Notes under the pieces: generated by a model | Databases searched by the model: none | Told to the model about the DNA's origin: nothing | The model's input: only the letters and a program-made list of their open reading frames with translations | Made by a program: the position numbers and the translations under genes | Part shown: one piece after another, positions 19,270 through 30,558 of the stretch | Numbering within the stretch: the first letter of the stretch is position 1 | How the letters are laid out: every line of letters begins with the position of its first letter | From: Nitrosomonas sp. | GTDB lineage: Bacteria > Pseudomonadota > Gammaproteobacteria > Burkholderiales > Nitrosomonadaceae | Assembly: GCA_016710135.1 (NCBI GenBank) | Contig: JADJLM010000004.1 | Span: forward strand, 62,001 to 126,000 | Direction of reading: 5' to 3' | Length of the DNA: 64,000 nucleotides

Positions 19270-19635
19270 ATAATTTATAGAGTTTAATTAGGCTGGTTTA
19301 TTTTTATTCCTTCATTTCACTTTTGAGCAAAGATACGTTAATTCAAATCTAAAAACTGTGTAAAAAATCACATATCGCTTTTTTTCTTCATCTTAGACTT
19401 ATTAAGCGCTAACTCTGTAGTTCGAACGCTTTTAATTTAAAAAAAATGATAATTACGAGTTAGTCATAATTCTATGCCAAAGACATTTAATCATTGGTAA
19501 TGACATCTGAAAGTATAAACCTTTACCCTTAACATTAGCTGAATATAAATTTTTAGAATCACCCCTTTAACCTTTTACCCCAATAGGATAAGCTTTATGC
19601 GAGTTATCTTAATAAAAATAAATATTTAAATTATT
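19270..19635. promoter_or_regulatory. Divergent intergenic region between the two T6SS operons
   Basis: An A+T-rich 366-base gap between divergently read tssA and tssJ, so it must hold both operon promoters. I see no gene and no clear sigma-54 (GG-N10-GC) element. Weak dyads occur, including GTTCGAAC near 19420. Exact promoter boxes cannot be assigned by eye. Confidence 0.6.
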
Positions 19636-20061
19636 ATGAAATCATTGTTATGCTTGATTTTCGCTGCCTTGATTCTGTCATTTTTATCAGGCTGTACTAG
19701 CACACCCAAACCACCGATCGCACAACTCTCGCTCAATGTTCAGAAAAATGTTAATCCTAGAGTTAACGAAAAAAGGGAAAGTGAGTCCAGACCGATTGTC
19801 ATTAGGGTTTATGAGCTGAAGTCCTTAGCAACATTTAACGAATCAGACTTTTTCTCTGTTCGAGATCATTACAAAGAAGTATTAAGCAATGAATTACTTA
19901 ATAGTGAGGAGTTTTATTTAGTTCCAAATCAAAAGTTAAGATTAACCCGGCCTTTAAATCTTGATACACGCTATATCGGTGTCGTTGCTGCTTTTCGAGA
20001 AATTGAAACAGCTCAGTGGAGGGCAAGTACAGCGGTTCCTGTTGATGAGAGGTTCTCATAG
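19636..20061 (+). CDS. tssJ: TssJ outer-membrane lipoprotein, likely cut short by an in-frame TAG
   Basis: A lipoprotein of the T6SS membrane complex that contacts TssM in the periplasm. The signal sequence ends with the lipobox LSGC (LILSFLSGCTS), giving lipidation at Cys ~20. The body has the TssJ pattern (ESRPIVIRVYELKSLATFNESDFFSV, then LDTRYIGVVAAFREIETAQWRA). The frame ends with TAG at 20059-20061 after VPVDERFS. The same frame continues open to a TAA at 20191-20193, reading IYILLVDNKVLIGAKPECG, which looks like the missing terminal strands of the TssJ fold. The amber codon may be a real nonsense mutation or a base error. No strong ribosome binding site is seen. Confidence 0.88.
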   Translation: MKSLLCLIFAALILSFLSGCTSTPKPPIAQLSLNVQKNVNPRVNEKRESESRPIVIRVYELKSLATFNESDFFSVRDHYKEVLSNELLNSEEFYLVPNQKLRLTRPLNLDTRYIGVVAAFREIETAQWRASTAVPVDERFS

Positions 20062-20193
20062 ATATATATTCTACTCGTAGATAATAAGGTATTGATTGGC
20101 GCAAAACCCGAGTGTGGTTTTTTCTGTAAGCTTTGGGCACCCAAACCACCAGCAGGCAGCTTGTATGAAGTAATTGAACAAACAGAGTATTAA
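20062..20193 (+). pseudogene. In-frame C-terminal extension of tssJ beyond the amber codon
   Basis: Forty-three sense codons follow the tssJ TAG without a frame change and end at TAA. The translation includes YILLVDNKVLIGAKPE and CKLWAPKPPAGSLYE. The first part resembles the last beta strands of TssJ. Its presence explains the otherwise long gap before tssK. Confidence 0.6.
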
Positions 20194-20241
20194 CTTAATA
20201 ACTATTATAGCCTGTCTGATTCTATAAATAGGGAGCCACAG

Positions 20242-21576
20242 ATGTCTTGGAACAATAAAATTATTTGGTCTGAAGGTATGTTTCTTCAGCCACACCATTT
20301 TCAACAACATGATCGTTATCTAGAAAAACTGATTGAAAATCGGGTCTCCTCTTTAATAAATTATTATTGGGGATTTAGTCATATAGAACTGAACCCATCA
20401 GCACTGATGTTGGGAAAAATTCAACTTACTTCTGCACAGGGCATTTTTCCGGATGGAACACCTTTTGATTTTCCATATCATAATAAACCTCCTGCTCCTT
20501 TAGATGTCAAGGCTGACTTAAGAGACGAGCCTATTTTTCTTGCACTACCGATTAGACGAGATGGTACAGAAGAGACCGATTCCGGTAACAATCAGGAACA
20601 AAGTCTTGCACGCTTTTCGGTTGATGAGACCGACATCAAAGATTCAAACGCTGAAACTAACAACAGCGCCAAGATACAAATAGGGCAATTAAATTTAAAG
20701 CTATTGCCTCGACGCGATATTACTGATGCCTATACAACACTTTCAGTTGCTCAAATCATTGAACGACGCCCAGACAATCAACTTGTTCTGCAAAAAGAAT
20801 TTATTCCGCCCGTCCTGAATATCCACATCGACGCAACGCTACTCAAGTACTTCCAAGAATTGCAAGGATTAATCAAGCAATGCGGAGATGAATTAGCTTC
20901 ATTAATTGCACAGCCAGGCCACAGAGGCATTGCAGAGATCGCTGATTTTTTAAGATTGCAGATTATTAATCGCTACGAGGTACTGTTTGCCCATTATGGA
21001 ACCATTTCAGCGTTCCACCCTGAAAGCTTTTATCGTATTTGTCTTAATTTAGCAGGTGATCTCGCTATCTTTGATCAATCACGCCGCCCGCCTAAATATT
21101 CAGTCTATCGACATGATGAACTCATTAAATGCTTTGAGCCTTTATTAATAACTTTAAGGCGACTTATCGAATTACCAATAGAAAGAAATGCCATCTCTAT
21201 TGAGCTCCAAGACCGTCAACGCGGATATTGGCTAGCTATCATCAATGATAAAAGTTTATTCAAATCAGCCCAATTCATTCTTGCCGTTAACGCTCATTTG
21301 CCTGCAGAAGTGCTGCGAGCAAAGTTTCCTGATCTAGTCAAAATTGGGCCAGTAGAAAAAGTTCAAGAATTAGTCAATCTAGCATTACCTGGTATTCCTC
21401 TAATTCCATTACCCGTTGCGCCAAGGCAAATACCTTTCCATGCGGGGTTTAATTATTTTGAACTTGATCACAATAATAGCTTCTGGAATCAACTTGAATA
21501 TTCAGGTGGGTTAGGAATGCACATTGCCGGTAATTTTTCAGGTCTCGAATTAGAATTCTGGGCAATTACCGGTTGA
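20242..21576 (+). CDS. tssK: TssK baseplate protein
   Basis: The 444-residue TssK (ImpJ/VasE family), which links the baseplate to the membrane complex. It begins MSWNNKIIWSEGMFLQPHHFQQHDRYLEKLI, the hallmark N-terminus. The middle has RPDNQLVLQKEFIPPVLNI and GHRGIAEIADFLRLQIINRYE; the end has LPGIPLIPLPVAPRQIPFHAGFNYFELD. A ribosome binding site (TAGGGAG) precedes the ATG. The frame is intact. Confidence 0.97.
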   Translation: MSWNNKIIWSEGMFLQPHHFQQHDRYLEKLIENRVSSLINYYWGFSHIELNPSALMLGKIQLTSAQGIFPDGTPFDFPYHNKPPAPLDVKADLRDEPIFLALPIRRDGTEETDSGNNQEQSLARFSVDETDIKDSNAETNNSAKIQIGQLNLKLLPRRDITDAYTTLSVAQIIERRPDNQLVLQKEFIPPVLNIHIDATLLKYFQELQGLIKQCGDELASLIAQPGHRGIAEIADFLRLQIINRYEVLFAHYGTISAFHPESFYRICLNLAGDLAIFDQSRRPPKYSVYRHDELIKCFEPLLITLRRLIELPIERNAISIELQDRQRGYWLAIINDKSLFKSAQFILAVNAHLPAEVLRAKFPDLVKIGPVEKVQELVNLALPGIPLIPLPVAPRQIPFHAGFNYFELDHNNSFWNQLEYSGGLGMHIAGNFSGLELEFWAITG

Positions 21577-21671
21577 ATATAATGAAAAATCATGAATATT
21601 TTTAGTCATTTTATATTTTTTCTCAGTTCTTATTATCGAAATTTTGACACTTTTTGAGATGAGCTCAAACT

Positions 21672-22994
21672 ATGAATCAGGATGATCCATTTGCCACACC
21701 CGATCTAGAGAAAACGATAATCATGCCATCACCAGGTGGTCGAAATCCTCTTAGAAATGAAACCACTCAATCCTGGTCAAAAAAATCAGATACTCAATTT
21801 ACTGAATCAGATTCAATTGAAGCAGAAGAGTTTATAGAACTCCCTGGATTGAATCCACTGATTGCCGCAGCCAACCCTCTATTAAACTGCGTGCCACAAT
21901 TGCGTATGAGTGCGCAACATCCAGACCCTTCTGGCTTACGAAATCAATTAGTTCAGCGAATTAAATCATTTGAAAATCAAGCTAGAACCCTGGGTATTCC
22001 CTCAGAGAAAATCATAGCGGCTCGCTATGCCATATGCACCCTTATCGACGAATCTATTGCATCTACCCCTTGGGGCGGTGGTGAGTGGGGAAAGCATAGC
22101 TTACTCGTTACTTTTCACAATGAAGCCTTTGGTGGAGAGAAATTTTTTCAATTATTAGCAAAACTCATGGAAAATATCAAAGCGAACCGTGACCTAATAG
22201 AATTATTATATGTTTGTCTTATTCTGGGGTTTGAAGGTCGCTATCGTATTATTGAGAATGGGCAATCAAAATTAGAAGCTTTACGTGAAAAAGTATCCCT
22301 AGCAATTAATAAGGAAAGAGGTGCCTTTGAACGAGACCTGTCTCCGCATTGGCAAGCTTCTTCATTTAAACCAACTAAAATATTTTTGCTATTACCGCTA
22401 TGGATATTATCCGCTTTATGCGGCGTAGCGCTTTTAGCAACCTATTTAAGTTTTAATTTTTTACTCAATAATGCTTCTGATTCAGTTTTCAGCCAGATAC
22501 AGGCGATTCAGACCCAAAATTCCGTTCTAAAGCCATTACCCATAACTACAGGTGATCCCCTTTTTGCTGAGTTTCTTCAAAAAGAAATTCAGGAGGGTTT
22601 AGTTTCTGTTCGCAAGGAAAATGGGCGCAGCATTGTAACTTTGATTGGTGATGGTATTTTCTTACCTGGTAGCACGGTCGTTTCTAAAAATTTTGTAGCT
22701 GTCCTAACACGTATAGCAGAAGCTCTAAAAACTGTTACAGGGCAAGTTCAAATTATCGGTCATACGGATAACCAACCCATTCGCTCGGCCCGATTTCCAT
22801 CGAATTGGCATTTATCCCAAGAGCGCGCACGCTCCGTAATGCAACTTTTCATCCAAAATGGCGTAACAGCAAATCGTCTCAATGCAATTGGACGTGCAGA
22901 TGCTGAACCCATTGCTTCAAATAATTCACCTGAAGGACGTGCACGCAATCGAAGAGTTGAAATTAGCATTGTAGGTTTGCAATCAATTCAATAA
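21672..22994 (+). CDS. tssL: TssL (DotU-type) inner-membrane protein with OmpA C-terminal domain
   Basis: A 440-residue evolved TssL. An N-terminal acidic linker is followed by the cytoplasmic DotU domain (LNPLIAAANPLL, ARYAICTLIDESIASTPWGG, then LELLYVCLILGFEGRYR-like sequence). A single transmembrane helix follows (residues ~233-260, LLPLWILSALCGVALLATYL), then a periplasmic OmpA-like peptidoglycan-binding domain (VQIIGHTDNQPIRS, SQERARSVMQLFI, RRVEISI). The OmpA extension anchors the complex to the cell wall. It is intact and lies 44 nt upstream of tssM. Confidence 0.96.
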   Translation: MNQDDPFATPDLEKTIIMPSPGGRNPLRNETTQSWSKKSDTQFTESDSIEAEEFIELPGLNPLIAAANPLLNCVPQLRMSAQHPDPSGLRNQLVQRIKSFENQARTLGIPSEKIIAARYAICTLIDESIASTPWGGGEWGKHSLLVTFHNEAFGGEKFFQLLAKLMENIKANRDLIELLYVCLILGFEGRYRIIENGQSKLEALREKVSLAINKERGAFERDLSPHWQASSFKPTKIFLLLPLWILSALCGVALLATYLSFNFLLNNASDSVFSQIQAIQTQNSVLKPLPITTGDPLFAEFLQKEIQEGLVSVRKENGRSIVTLIGDGIFLPGSTVVSKNFVAVLTRIAEALKTVTGQVQIIGHTDNQPIRSARFPSNWHLSQERARSVMQLFIQNGVTANRLNAIGRADAEPIASNNSPEGRARNRRVEISIVGLQSIQ

Positions 22995-23037
22995 TGCACT
23001 TAAAGCCCTTATAAATTTAAAACTGTGGAATTAGTCG

Positions 23038-26000
23038 ATGAAAAAGTTTTTTAAGCTCTTAACAAATTATTGGACATTAACGCTATTAGGGTTAATTGCA
23101 TTCAGTGTTCTCATCTGGTTCGCAGGGCCTCTGATCGCCATCGGGGATTATCGATTGCTAGAATCAAGCACAGCTCGTCTAGCCACCATCACATTTATCA
23201 TTATTTTTATCATTAGTAGAATCTTATGGCGGTTCATCAAATCAAGAAATTTGAATATACGATTTATTGATAGTCTCCTTCAAAAATCATCTTCCGCGCA
23301 AGACCTAAGCAACGCAGCTAAAGCTGAAGAAGTAACGGAATTGCAAAAACGTTTTGAAAAAGCGGTTTCAAAATTAAAGAAAACCAACTTTAGTACTAAT
23401 CAATCAAGATCACTTCTCTCCCTCCTCAATAAGCAATACATATATGAACTTCCTTGGTATATTTTCATAGGTGCGCCTGGATCAGGGAAAACAACAGCGC
23501 TAACGCATTCTGGGCTTCAGTTTCCGCTAACTGAGCAGCATGAAAAGAAAGAAATCACTGGCGTTGGTGGAACGCGCAATTGTGATTGGTTCTTTACGAA
23601 TGAAGCCGTTCTACTGGATACAGCAGGTCGGTTTGTAACTCAAGAAAGCCATCACGAAGCAGATAGCGCTGAATGGTTAGAATTTTTAAAATTATTAAAA
23701 CAATATCGACCTCGACGTCCAATCAACGGTGTTATCGTAACGATTAGCCTGTCTGATCTGCTTCAACAAACTGCTGCACAGCGAGAGCAACACGCTAATG
23801 AAATACGAAAACGTGTTCAGGAATTGCATACTGAACTTAATATTCGATTCCCTCTTTATGTGCTTGTCACTAAAATGGATTTGTTAGGTGGCTTCATGGA
23901 ATTTTTCGGCGAGTTTGGCAAAGAAGAGCGATCACAAGTATGGGGCGCTACATTTCCTCTTTCGGAAAATCAAAAAGATTTCCAAATTCCTAATTTTCAG
24001 GCCGAATTTTCTGCTTTAGAACAACGTTTATTTGATAGGCTCGTTGATTATGTTCAGCAGGAGAGGGATTTCCAGAAAAGAGCGCTGCTTTATTCATTTC
24101 CGCAACAATTTAGCAATCTAACAAAAATATTAAATCAATTTCTCAATGAAATCTTTTCTTCATCCCGCTTTGAGCAGCAGCCATTACTGCGCGGTGTTTA
24201 TTTTACAAGTGGCACTCAAGAAGGCAATCCAATAGATCGTGTAATGGCCAGTCTGGCACGGTCTCTCCAATTAGATCGTAAATTGTTTTTTCCAAACCGT
24301 CCAAGCGGAAAAAGTTTTTTTCTGACAAAGCTTATTAAAAACGTCATTTTTCCAGAAGCTGATTTAGCCGGAACAAATCTTCGATGGGAACGACATCAAG
24401 CATTATTGCAATGGAGCACTTTTGCTACCGCGTTATTAATCTCAATCAGCTTGATCGCTGCATGGATAATCAGTTTTACACAGAATGAAGCTTATGTTAA
24501 CGAGGTAGAATCAAAAATACCTTTGATAACCAAGCAAGTAGCAGAGCTTCCTGTTTCACAAAATATGAATTTGCTACATCTTTTAGCTGTACTTCGTTCT
24601 GTACAAGAACTACCAACGATTCCTGGAATGGATATTTCATCTCCCTCTTTATCGATGGGGCTCGGTCTGTATCAAGGTGAAAAAATATCGGCTGCTGCAA
24701 ATATTGCCTATGAGAAACTACTACAAAATGCACTACTACCACAAATTGTAATGCGGATTGAAAGCTTACTTAACAATGCCATCAATACCAATAATCTAGA
24801 AATTATGTATGAGGGGTTAAAAGCCTATCTCATGCTATTTCAGCCCGATCATTTTGATTCGGTTGCATTAAAGGCATTCATTTTAAATGATTGGCAAAAT
24901 ATTTTACCGCGGGAATTTACCCATGAGCATCGTTTAGCGCTTGAGTCTCATCTCGATAACTTATTAAGCTATGGACAACTCAACTCTCCTATTGAAATCA
25001 ATGCAAATTTAGTAAAGAAGATACGCGAACGACTTTCGAATAAAAACCTTTCAGAACGAATTTATAACCGATTAATGTTACAAGGAGTGGGATCAGATAT
25101 TCCTGAATTTACGATATCGTCCAGCGTAGGCCCTGCGTCTCTATTGGTTTTCAAACGAACAAGCGGGCTCCCCCTTACTAGAGGGGTTCCTGGATTATTT
25201 AGCTTAGAGGGCTACTACAAACATTTTATACCCGCAGTTAAAGCAGCCAGTGCTGAGTTAACAAAAGAAGAAGTATGGGTTTTAGACTTACCCGAGAATC
25301 AGCGCGCTTTATTTCTCAGCCCCACTGATATTGAAATCAAAGTTCGAGAAATTTACTTACGGGAATTTATTAAGCGATGGGAAGCATTCATTAATGATAT
25401 CGAATTTATTAAAGCAAATACCTTGAATGATAGTATTGAACTAACCCGATTAATTTCCACACCAGATTCGGTTCTTCCACAACTCTTACAATCCATTGTT
25501 AAACAGATCACGCTTATACAAGAAGAAAATGATTCTGATTTTGTAAAAGAAGCTGCTGCGAAGGTCAAAAATGCTCGTGAAAAATTGGAAATATTGCTTA
25601 ACCCCGAGAGAGAGAGAAAGAAATCAATAAACCCAATCTCTCAGCTAGAAGATCTTGTAAATAATCATAAACAATTCAGAGCGCTACGAGAATTGGTACA
25701 ACCGCCTGGACCTGGTCAGTTAGCTCCAATTGATAAAAATATTATGCAGCTTCACGAACTTTTTGTAGAACTTTCCGCGGCTGAAGAAGCGATAAAAGAA
25801 AAAGTTGCTCTACCAACAAGTAAAATTTTTGAAAATATTATAAATGGATCAGTTCACCTACCTGCACCACTTAAATCGATGTTCACTACTTTAACCATGG
25901 ATGGTAGAAAATACGTTATATCAGGCAGTCGGGAAGCATTGGTTGAACCCCTTCGAAATACTATTACCAAATTCTGCAACGATGCATTAACAGGTCGCTA

Positions 26001-26642
26001 TCCATTCACTAAAAAGAGTAATCAAGATGTGACTCAAGACGATTTCGCTCGGTTATTTAAGCCGGGGGGAATTTTTGATGATTTTTTTCAGAAAAATCTA
26101 GCGCAATCTGTAGATACTTCAACACAATCCTGGCGCTTTCGTAAAACTGATGAGGCAAAAGGTAGTGGAGTATCCAGACACCACTAGAAGAATTTTATCG
26201 TGCCTCGGTAATTCGAGATGTTTTCTTCCACGATAGCAATCCTACAGCAAAAATAAGTATCGCCTTTACGCCTATCGATATGGATCCAACAATTACTCAG
26301 TTTACATTGGATTTTGATGGACAACTCGTCAAATATAGCCACGGCCCGCAAGTTCCCATTACAATCCAGTGGCCTGGTCCAAGGGGTAGTTCGCCAGTAC
26401 GCATACAGGTTTCCCCAGCAGCTTCAGGAAGTAACAAGTCAGGCCAAACTTATAATGGTCCGTGGGCATTATTTAGAATGTTCGATGATATTCAAATTAT
26501 CCCCTCAACCCAAAATGAAAAGTTCACTGCAATTTTTAATATTGATGGGCGGAAAGCGCAATTTGAGGTAACAACTAACAGTGTAAAAAACCCTTTTCGC
26601 TTAAAAGAGCTTGAACAGTTTAAATGCCCCACAAAACTGTAG
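23038..26642 (+). CDS. tssM: TssM (IcmF-type) inner-membrane protein, one frameshift near the C-terminus
   Basis: The large IcmF-family core of the trans-envelope complex. Two N-terminal transmembrane helices are seen (residues ~10-35 and ~48-65), then a cytoplasmic NTPase-like domain with Walker A FIGAPGSGKTTAL and the switch VLLDTAGRFV. A third TM near residue 465 and a long periplasmic part follow. The frame stops at 26187 after KGSGVSRHH. One extra C at 26174-26175 restores VSQTPLEEFYRASVIRDVFF, and the protein then runs through FTLDFDGQLVKYSHGPQ and QWPGPRG to 26642, the usual TssM C-terminus that binds TssJ. Restored length is ~1200 residues. Confidence 0.94.
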
Positions 26643-27382
26643 TAAATCTTAACGAACCATTAATTCCAGGTTGGTATGGGAAAATACCTTCACTCGGCGA
26701 TTTTGTTTCACGGCGACTTCCTGCTGATTTTATAGTTCTATGGGATAATTGGCTTCAGCAGGCTATTGCTAGCAGCCAAACGAAGTTAGGTGACAATTGG
26801 GTTGGGCATTATTTAGTTAGCCCAATTTGGCGCTTTATTCTTATGCCTGAAATTTGTCGAGATAGTATGTGGATTGGTATCTTGATGCCAAGTATTGACA
26901 AAATTGGGCGGCATTTTCCACTCACGTTTGCAATAGAAGTTGACCCTCAACCCACAACGCTATTTACAGCACTATCAGCACAATCTTGGTACTTATCGCT
27001 TGAACAACTTGCACTTAATACACTTAACCTTACAGTGACTCCAGATGATATTGATCAAGCACTGTTAGATCATGCTTTCCCCAGTATGCATCGAATGGAT
27101 AAAGATTATTCAGTAATTAACTTTGCTGATTGGTGGAAATCTAGCTCCCTAAATAAGCCAGAAGATTACCATACGTCAATATTGTCAGATCCCAATTTAT
27201 TATTAAAACAATTTGAGTCAACAGCTGAGAATATATTTTTTAAAAAAGGGCAGGAAAAAAGTATCTGGTGGAATGTTTCTGAACAAACAACTGATCAACA
27301 AATCATGACAAAGTTACATTGTTTTGTTGGATTACCCAAAGTAGATTTATTTACAATGTTTCTCGTAGAAAATAGGCTTTAA
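26624..27382 (+). CDS. tagF: TagF, post-translational T6SS regulator
   Basis: A 252-residue TagF/ImpM-family protein. The signature is near the start: PGWYGKIPSLGDFVSRRLPADFIVLWDNWLQ, followed by PIWRFILMPEI and GRHFPLTFAIEV. TagF proteins repress T6SS activity in systems that also have the PpkA/PppA/Fha switch, which is present here. The start at 26624 overlaps the reconstructed tssM end by 19 nt. Confidence 0.93.
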   Translation: MPHKTVVNLNEPLIPGWYGKIPSLGDFVSRRLPADFIVLWDNWLQQAIASSQTKLGDNWVGHYLVSPIWRFILMPEICRDSMWIGILMPSIDKIGRHFPLTFAIEVDPQPTTLFTALSAQSWYLSLEQLALNTLNLTVTPDDIDQALLDHAFPSMHRMDKDYSVINFADWWKSSSLNKPEDYHTSILSDPNLLLKQFESTAENIFFKKGQEKSIWWNVSEQTTDQQIMTKLHCFVGLPKVDLFTMFLVENRL

Positions 27383-27434
27383 CTGTTTAATCTTCCTATA
27401 AGCCTATGCTCTCTTAGTCTCCTGAAAATTCACC

Positions 27435-29110
27435 ATGGTCCCTAATAGTCACACTTCAAATGAAGACGATTTAACTATCACGCCAGTAGTTGATGCAATG
27501 AGCCAATCTGAACTGAATACTTTAATCATTCGGTCTAACGAAAGCGCTTTACCAGTTGGAACCATTCTGGGTGAATTTGAAATTGTCGATATCATTGGTT
27601 GGGGCGGGTTTGGTATCGTTTACCAAGCTTATGATCAAACTCTAGATCGTCAAGTAGCTCTAAAGAATATATGCCCTCATCGCTTGCCTTTCGCGATCAC
27701 GATGGCACTGTATCAATTCGGTCTGACAAAGACAAAGCAACTTTTGAAGCTGGGCTTCGTAGCTTTATCAATGAAGCAAGAATACTAGCGAAACTGCAAG
27801 AACATGCCGATCATCCTTCACTCGTCAAGGTATTTCGTTTTTGGGAAAGCCATGGTACAGCTTATATGGCTATGCCCTTCTATGAAGGCAGAACATTGAA
27901 AGAAACCTTGCTAGCGATGGATACAGCACCCAGCGAAGAATGGCTTAGAGCGTTGCTGTACCAATTAATTGATGCTCTAACTATCCTCCACAAAGAGAAC
28001 TGCCTACATCGCGACATTGCCCCGGATAATATTTTGATACTCAAAGACGGAAGAGCATTGCTGCTTGATTTTGGGGCTGCACGTAAAGTAATTCGAAATA
28101 AAGAATTAACCGTTATCTTAAAACACGGTTATGCTCCTATTGAACAATATGCTAGCGAATCATCAACTGAACAAGGACCATGGACAGATATCTATGCACT
28201 GGCTGCTGTGATTTATTTTGCTATTACAAAAGAAATCCCGCAAAGTTCAGCCAAGCGTATAAGGAAAGATTCACTAATACCATTAAACCGACGTGCAAAA
28301 AATCAATATAGTGAAAAATTTCTTCAGTTAATTGACAAAGCACTTGCGATTGAGCCTAGCGACCGCCCACAAACGGTTCATGAATTTAGATCCTTACTCA
28401 AAGCTACTGAAAGTAATGAGCATTCTCAACAGAAAACTAGCAATAAGCTTTCCCGTAAGACTCTAGTCGGCATTACCTTAATTGTGATCAGTTCGGCAAT
28501 CTATTATCTTTCTGATAAGCAAACTTCGCCTCTATCAATAACAACCCAGCCCGATTTAACAAAACACACTACCTTAAAAGAATTAAACCTGGTAAGTGCG
28601 CTTGAAGAAATTTTTGATTATCGCGATCGCAATCATGCAGTAGCAGTTTCGGTTGAGAAAGCACAATTTAAAATTAATAAAGACCAGCTCAATTTTAAAA
28701 TTCACTCTTCAAAACCTGGCTATATTTACATACTAGCTGTCGACTCTAGTGATTCTGAGCTATCACTATTTTTTCCCAATGAAGTCGATAATAAAAACTA
28801 TATAGCAGCAAACGAACAAATTGAGCTACCGCGAGGCAAATGGAAACTTACTTCAAGAGGTCCTGCTGGTACAAATCATCTAATCGTAATTGTCTCTAAA
28901 CATCCGCGTGATTTCATCAGTACTGGGCTCCAGCAAGATGATTTTTTCGGCCATTTTCCCATTGAACAATTAAAAGTTCGCTATCAAAACTACTCTGGAT
29001 CACTTCCACTTTTGGCTGGAAACGCAATTTGCACTGCAGCAACATTATCTGAGCCCTGTTCAGAATCTTATGGAGCCGCTTTATTCACACTTAAAGAAGT
29101 CAATGAATAA
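27435..29110 (+). CDS. ppkA: PpkA-like Ser/Thr kinase with C-terminal DUF4384, single-base frameshift
   Basis: A T6SS-linked eukaryote-type kinase. The Gly-rich loop is IIGWGGFGIVYQA and the catalytic lysine lies in RQVALK. The frame breaks at 27665 (one G missing); restoring it gives ALKEYMPSSLAFRDHDGTV. The catalytic loop is HRDIAPDNIL, the DFG motif is LLDFGAARK and the activation segment is GYAPIEQYA. A transmembrane helix at ~residue 345 of the restored protein (TLVGITLIVISSAIYYL) precedes a periplasmic DUF4384-type domain (SKPGYIYILAVDSSDSELSLFFPNE). Its partners are pppA and tagH at 29747-32007. Confidence 0.93.
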
Positions 29111-29123
29111 ACTAAAATTTTGA

Positions 29124-29708
29124 CTAATTTTCTATTCGAATAAAAGTAACTCGTCGATTTTCGGGCGCCGTGGGGTTCTTCGTATTAGCCAGTTCGGTAT
29201 AGCTTTTCCCAATTGCTGACAGCTTACCACGGTCTATATTATGTTTATTTGCGAGATAGTTCATTACAGATTCAGCTCTGGCAGTTGATAAACGTTGATT
29301 TAGCTCATATGAACCTCGTAAATCTGCATGCCCTTCAATTATAAATTCGGAATCTGAAATGTGATTTAGATTCCTACCAATAACATCCAGCGCCTGTTTG
29401 GCCTTGGGTGTTAACTCAGCAGAATTAGTTTCAAATGTAATCATCACAGACAAGCTAGCAAGTTGTTTACTCGGTGACTCTGATTGATCGTTTAATTCTG
29501 GACGAAAACTTCTAGTTCGAATACATTCACCATTCTCTTTCTTTTTCACACAATCACTTGAATTTTTGAAAGAAAGCCCCTCATTAATCATTTCATCATT
29601 CAATTCAGTTTCTTTGTAGACTTTCTCCTGTGCCATTGCAAGCACTGAGAAAAAGGAAAAACTCAAGAGAATCATTGTAACCAAAATCTTTATTCGCTTT
29701 ATCATCAT
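29124..29708 (-). CDS. OmpA-family peptidoglycan-binding protein
   Basis: A 194-residue exported protein. It has a signal peptide (IKILVTMILLSFSFFSVLAMAQE) and, from about residue 85, an OmpA C-terminal domain with ITFETNSAELTPKAKQALDV, IIEGHADLRGSYELNQRLS and ENRRVTFIR. The N-terminal half of the mature chain has a Cys pair (DCVKKKENGEC). It is convergent with ppkA and lies downstream of pppA, so it probably anchors part of the T6SS or its periplasmic signal sensor to the wall. Confidence 0.88.
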   Translation of the reverse strand: MMIKRIKILVTMILLSFSFFSVLAMAQEKVYKETELNDEMINEGLSFKNSSDCVKKKENGECIRTRSFRPELNDQSESPSKQLASLSVMITFETNSAELTPKAKQALDVIGRNLNHISDSEFIIEGHADLRGSYELNQRLSTARAESVMNYLANKHNIDRGKLSAIGKSYTELANTKNPTAPENRRVTFIRIEN

Positions 29709-29746
29709 GATTTTTCTCCTAGAAAATTATTTTTGAAAAGTATTAA

Positions 29747-30484
29747 TTAATCTTTGCACATAACAGCAATCGCAGAATAATTATCTTGCTTATCATGTCC
29801 CCGTGCGAGTACAAGCTGCTCAAGCTTCTCTAACCAATCTTGAGCAGTATTTGCAAAATTTAACGTACTCTCCATTTCAGTTTCTTCAATATATTCCCAC
29901 CATCCATCGGAGCACATTAAGAATGCATCGCCATGCTTTAGTGATACTCCAGAGGCTGCAACATCATAGTTACTATCATCTACATCACCCAACGCTGCAT
30001 ACAACTGATTCCGTGTTGGAGATGAACGTAAATCCTCTGCCCGCATATACCCCGCATCTATCATGCTTTGGGCGATACTATGATCGTGAGTTTGTATAAA
30101 AATCTGATTATTCTGGAAATAATATAAACGAGAGTCTCCAACATGTCCCCAGGTTGCTATCTTTTTTAGCTTATCAACAATAAGAATAACCGCCGTTGCT
30201 CGCATTTGACTTAATTTCGTATTATTTAGCTGAGCCTGAATAATGTCATTATTTCCCTTTTGCAATAATAACTTGATCGCCTGCCCGCTACATTCAGAAG
30301 CTTCCTCAAACGCTTCTAATACACCATCAATCACCAGCTTGGAAGCGATTTCTCCACCATAATGACCACCTAATCCATCAGACAAGACACAGCAAGAAAT
30401 GTTAGGTAAAGACAAATAATCGCAAGCATCTTCATTAACTTTGCGTCCACCCTTTTTTGAAATCGTTGCAATATCAAGCTGCAT
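29747..30484 (-). CDS. pppA: PppA-like PP2C protein phosphatase
   Basis: A PP2C-type Ser/Thr phosphatase that reverses PpkA phosphorylation in T6SS control. Metal-binding and core motifs are present: NEDACDY, VLSDGLGGHYGGEIAS, TWGHVGDSRLYYF, LMCSDGWWEY and KQDNYSAIAV. I choose the ATG at 30484 (MQLDIATISKKGGRK). The longer frame to 30553 adds an unrelated hydrophobic leader with no ribosome binding site. The length (~245) is normal. Confidence 0.93.
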   Translation of the reverse strand: MQLDIATISKKGGRKVNEDACDYLSLPNISCCVLSDGLGGHYGGEIASKLVIDGVLEAFEEASECSGQAIKLLLQKGNNDIIQAQLNNTKLSQMRATAVILIVDKLKKIATWGHVGDSRLYYFQNNQIFIQTHDHSIAQSMIDAGYMRAEDLRSSPTRNQLYAALGDVDDSNYDVAASGVSLKHGDAFLMCSDGWWEYIEETEMESTLNFANTAQDWLEKLEQLVLARGHDKQDNYSAIAVMCKD

Positions 30485-30558
30485 AAGAATTTTTATGAAA
30501 AGAGAAATTAAGCGATTTAAATTTAAAAAATTATTTAGTAAACAGAAAAGCAAGACTA

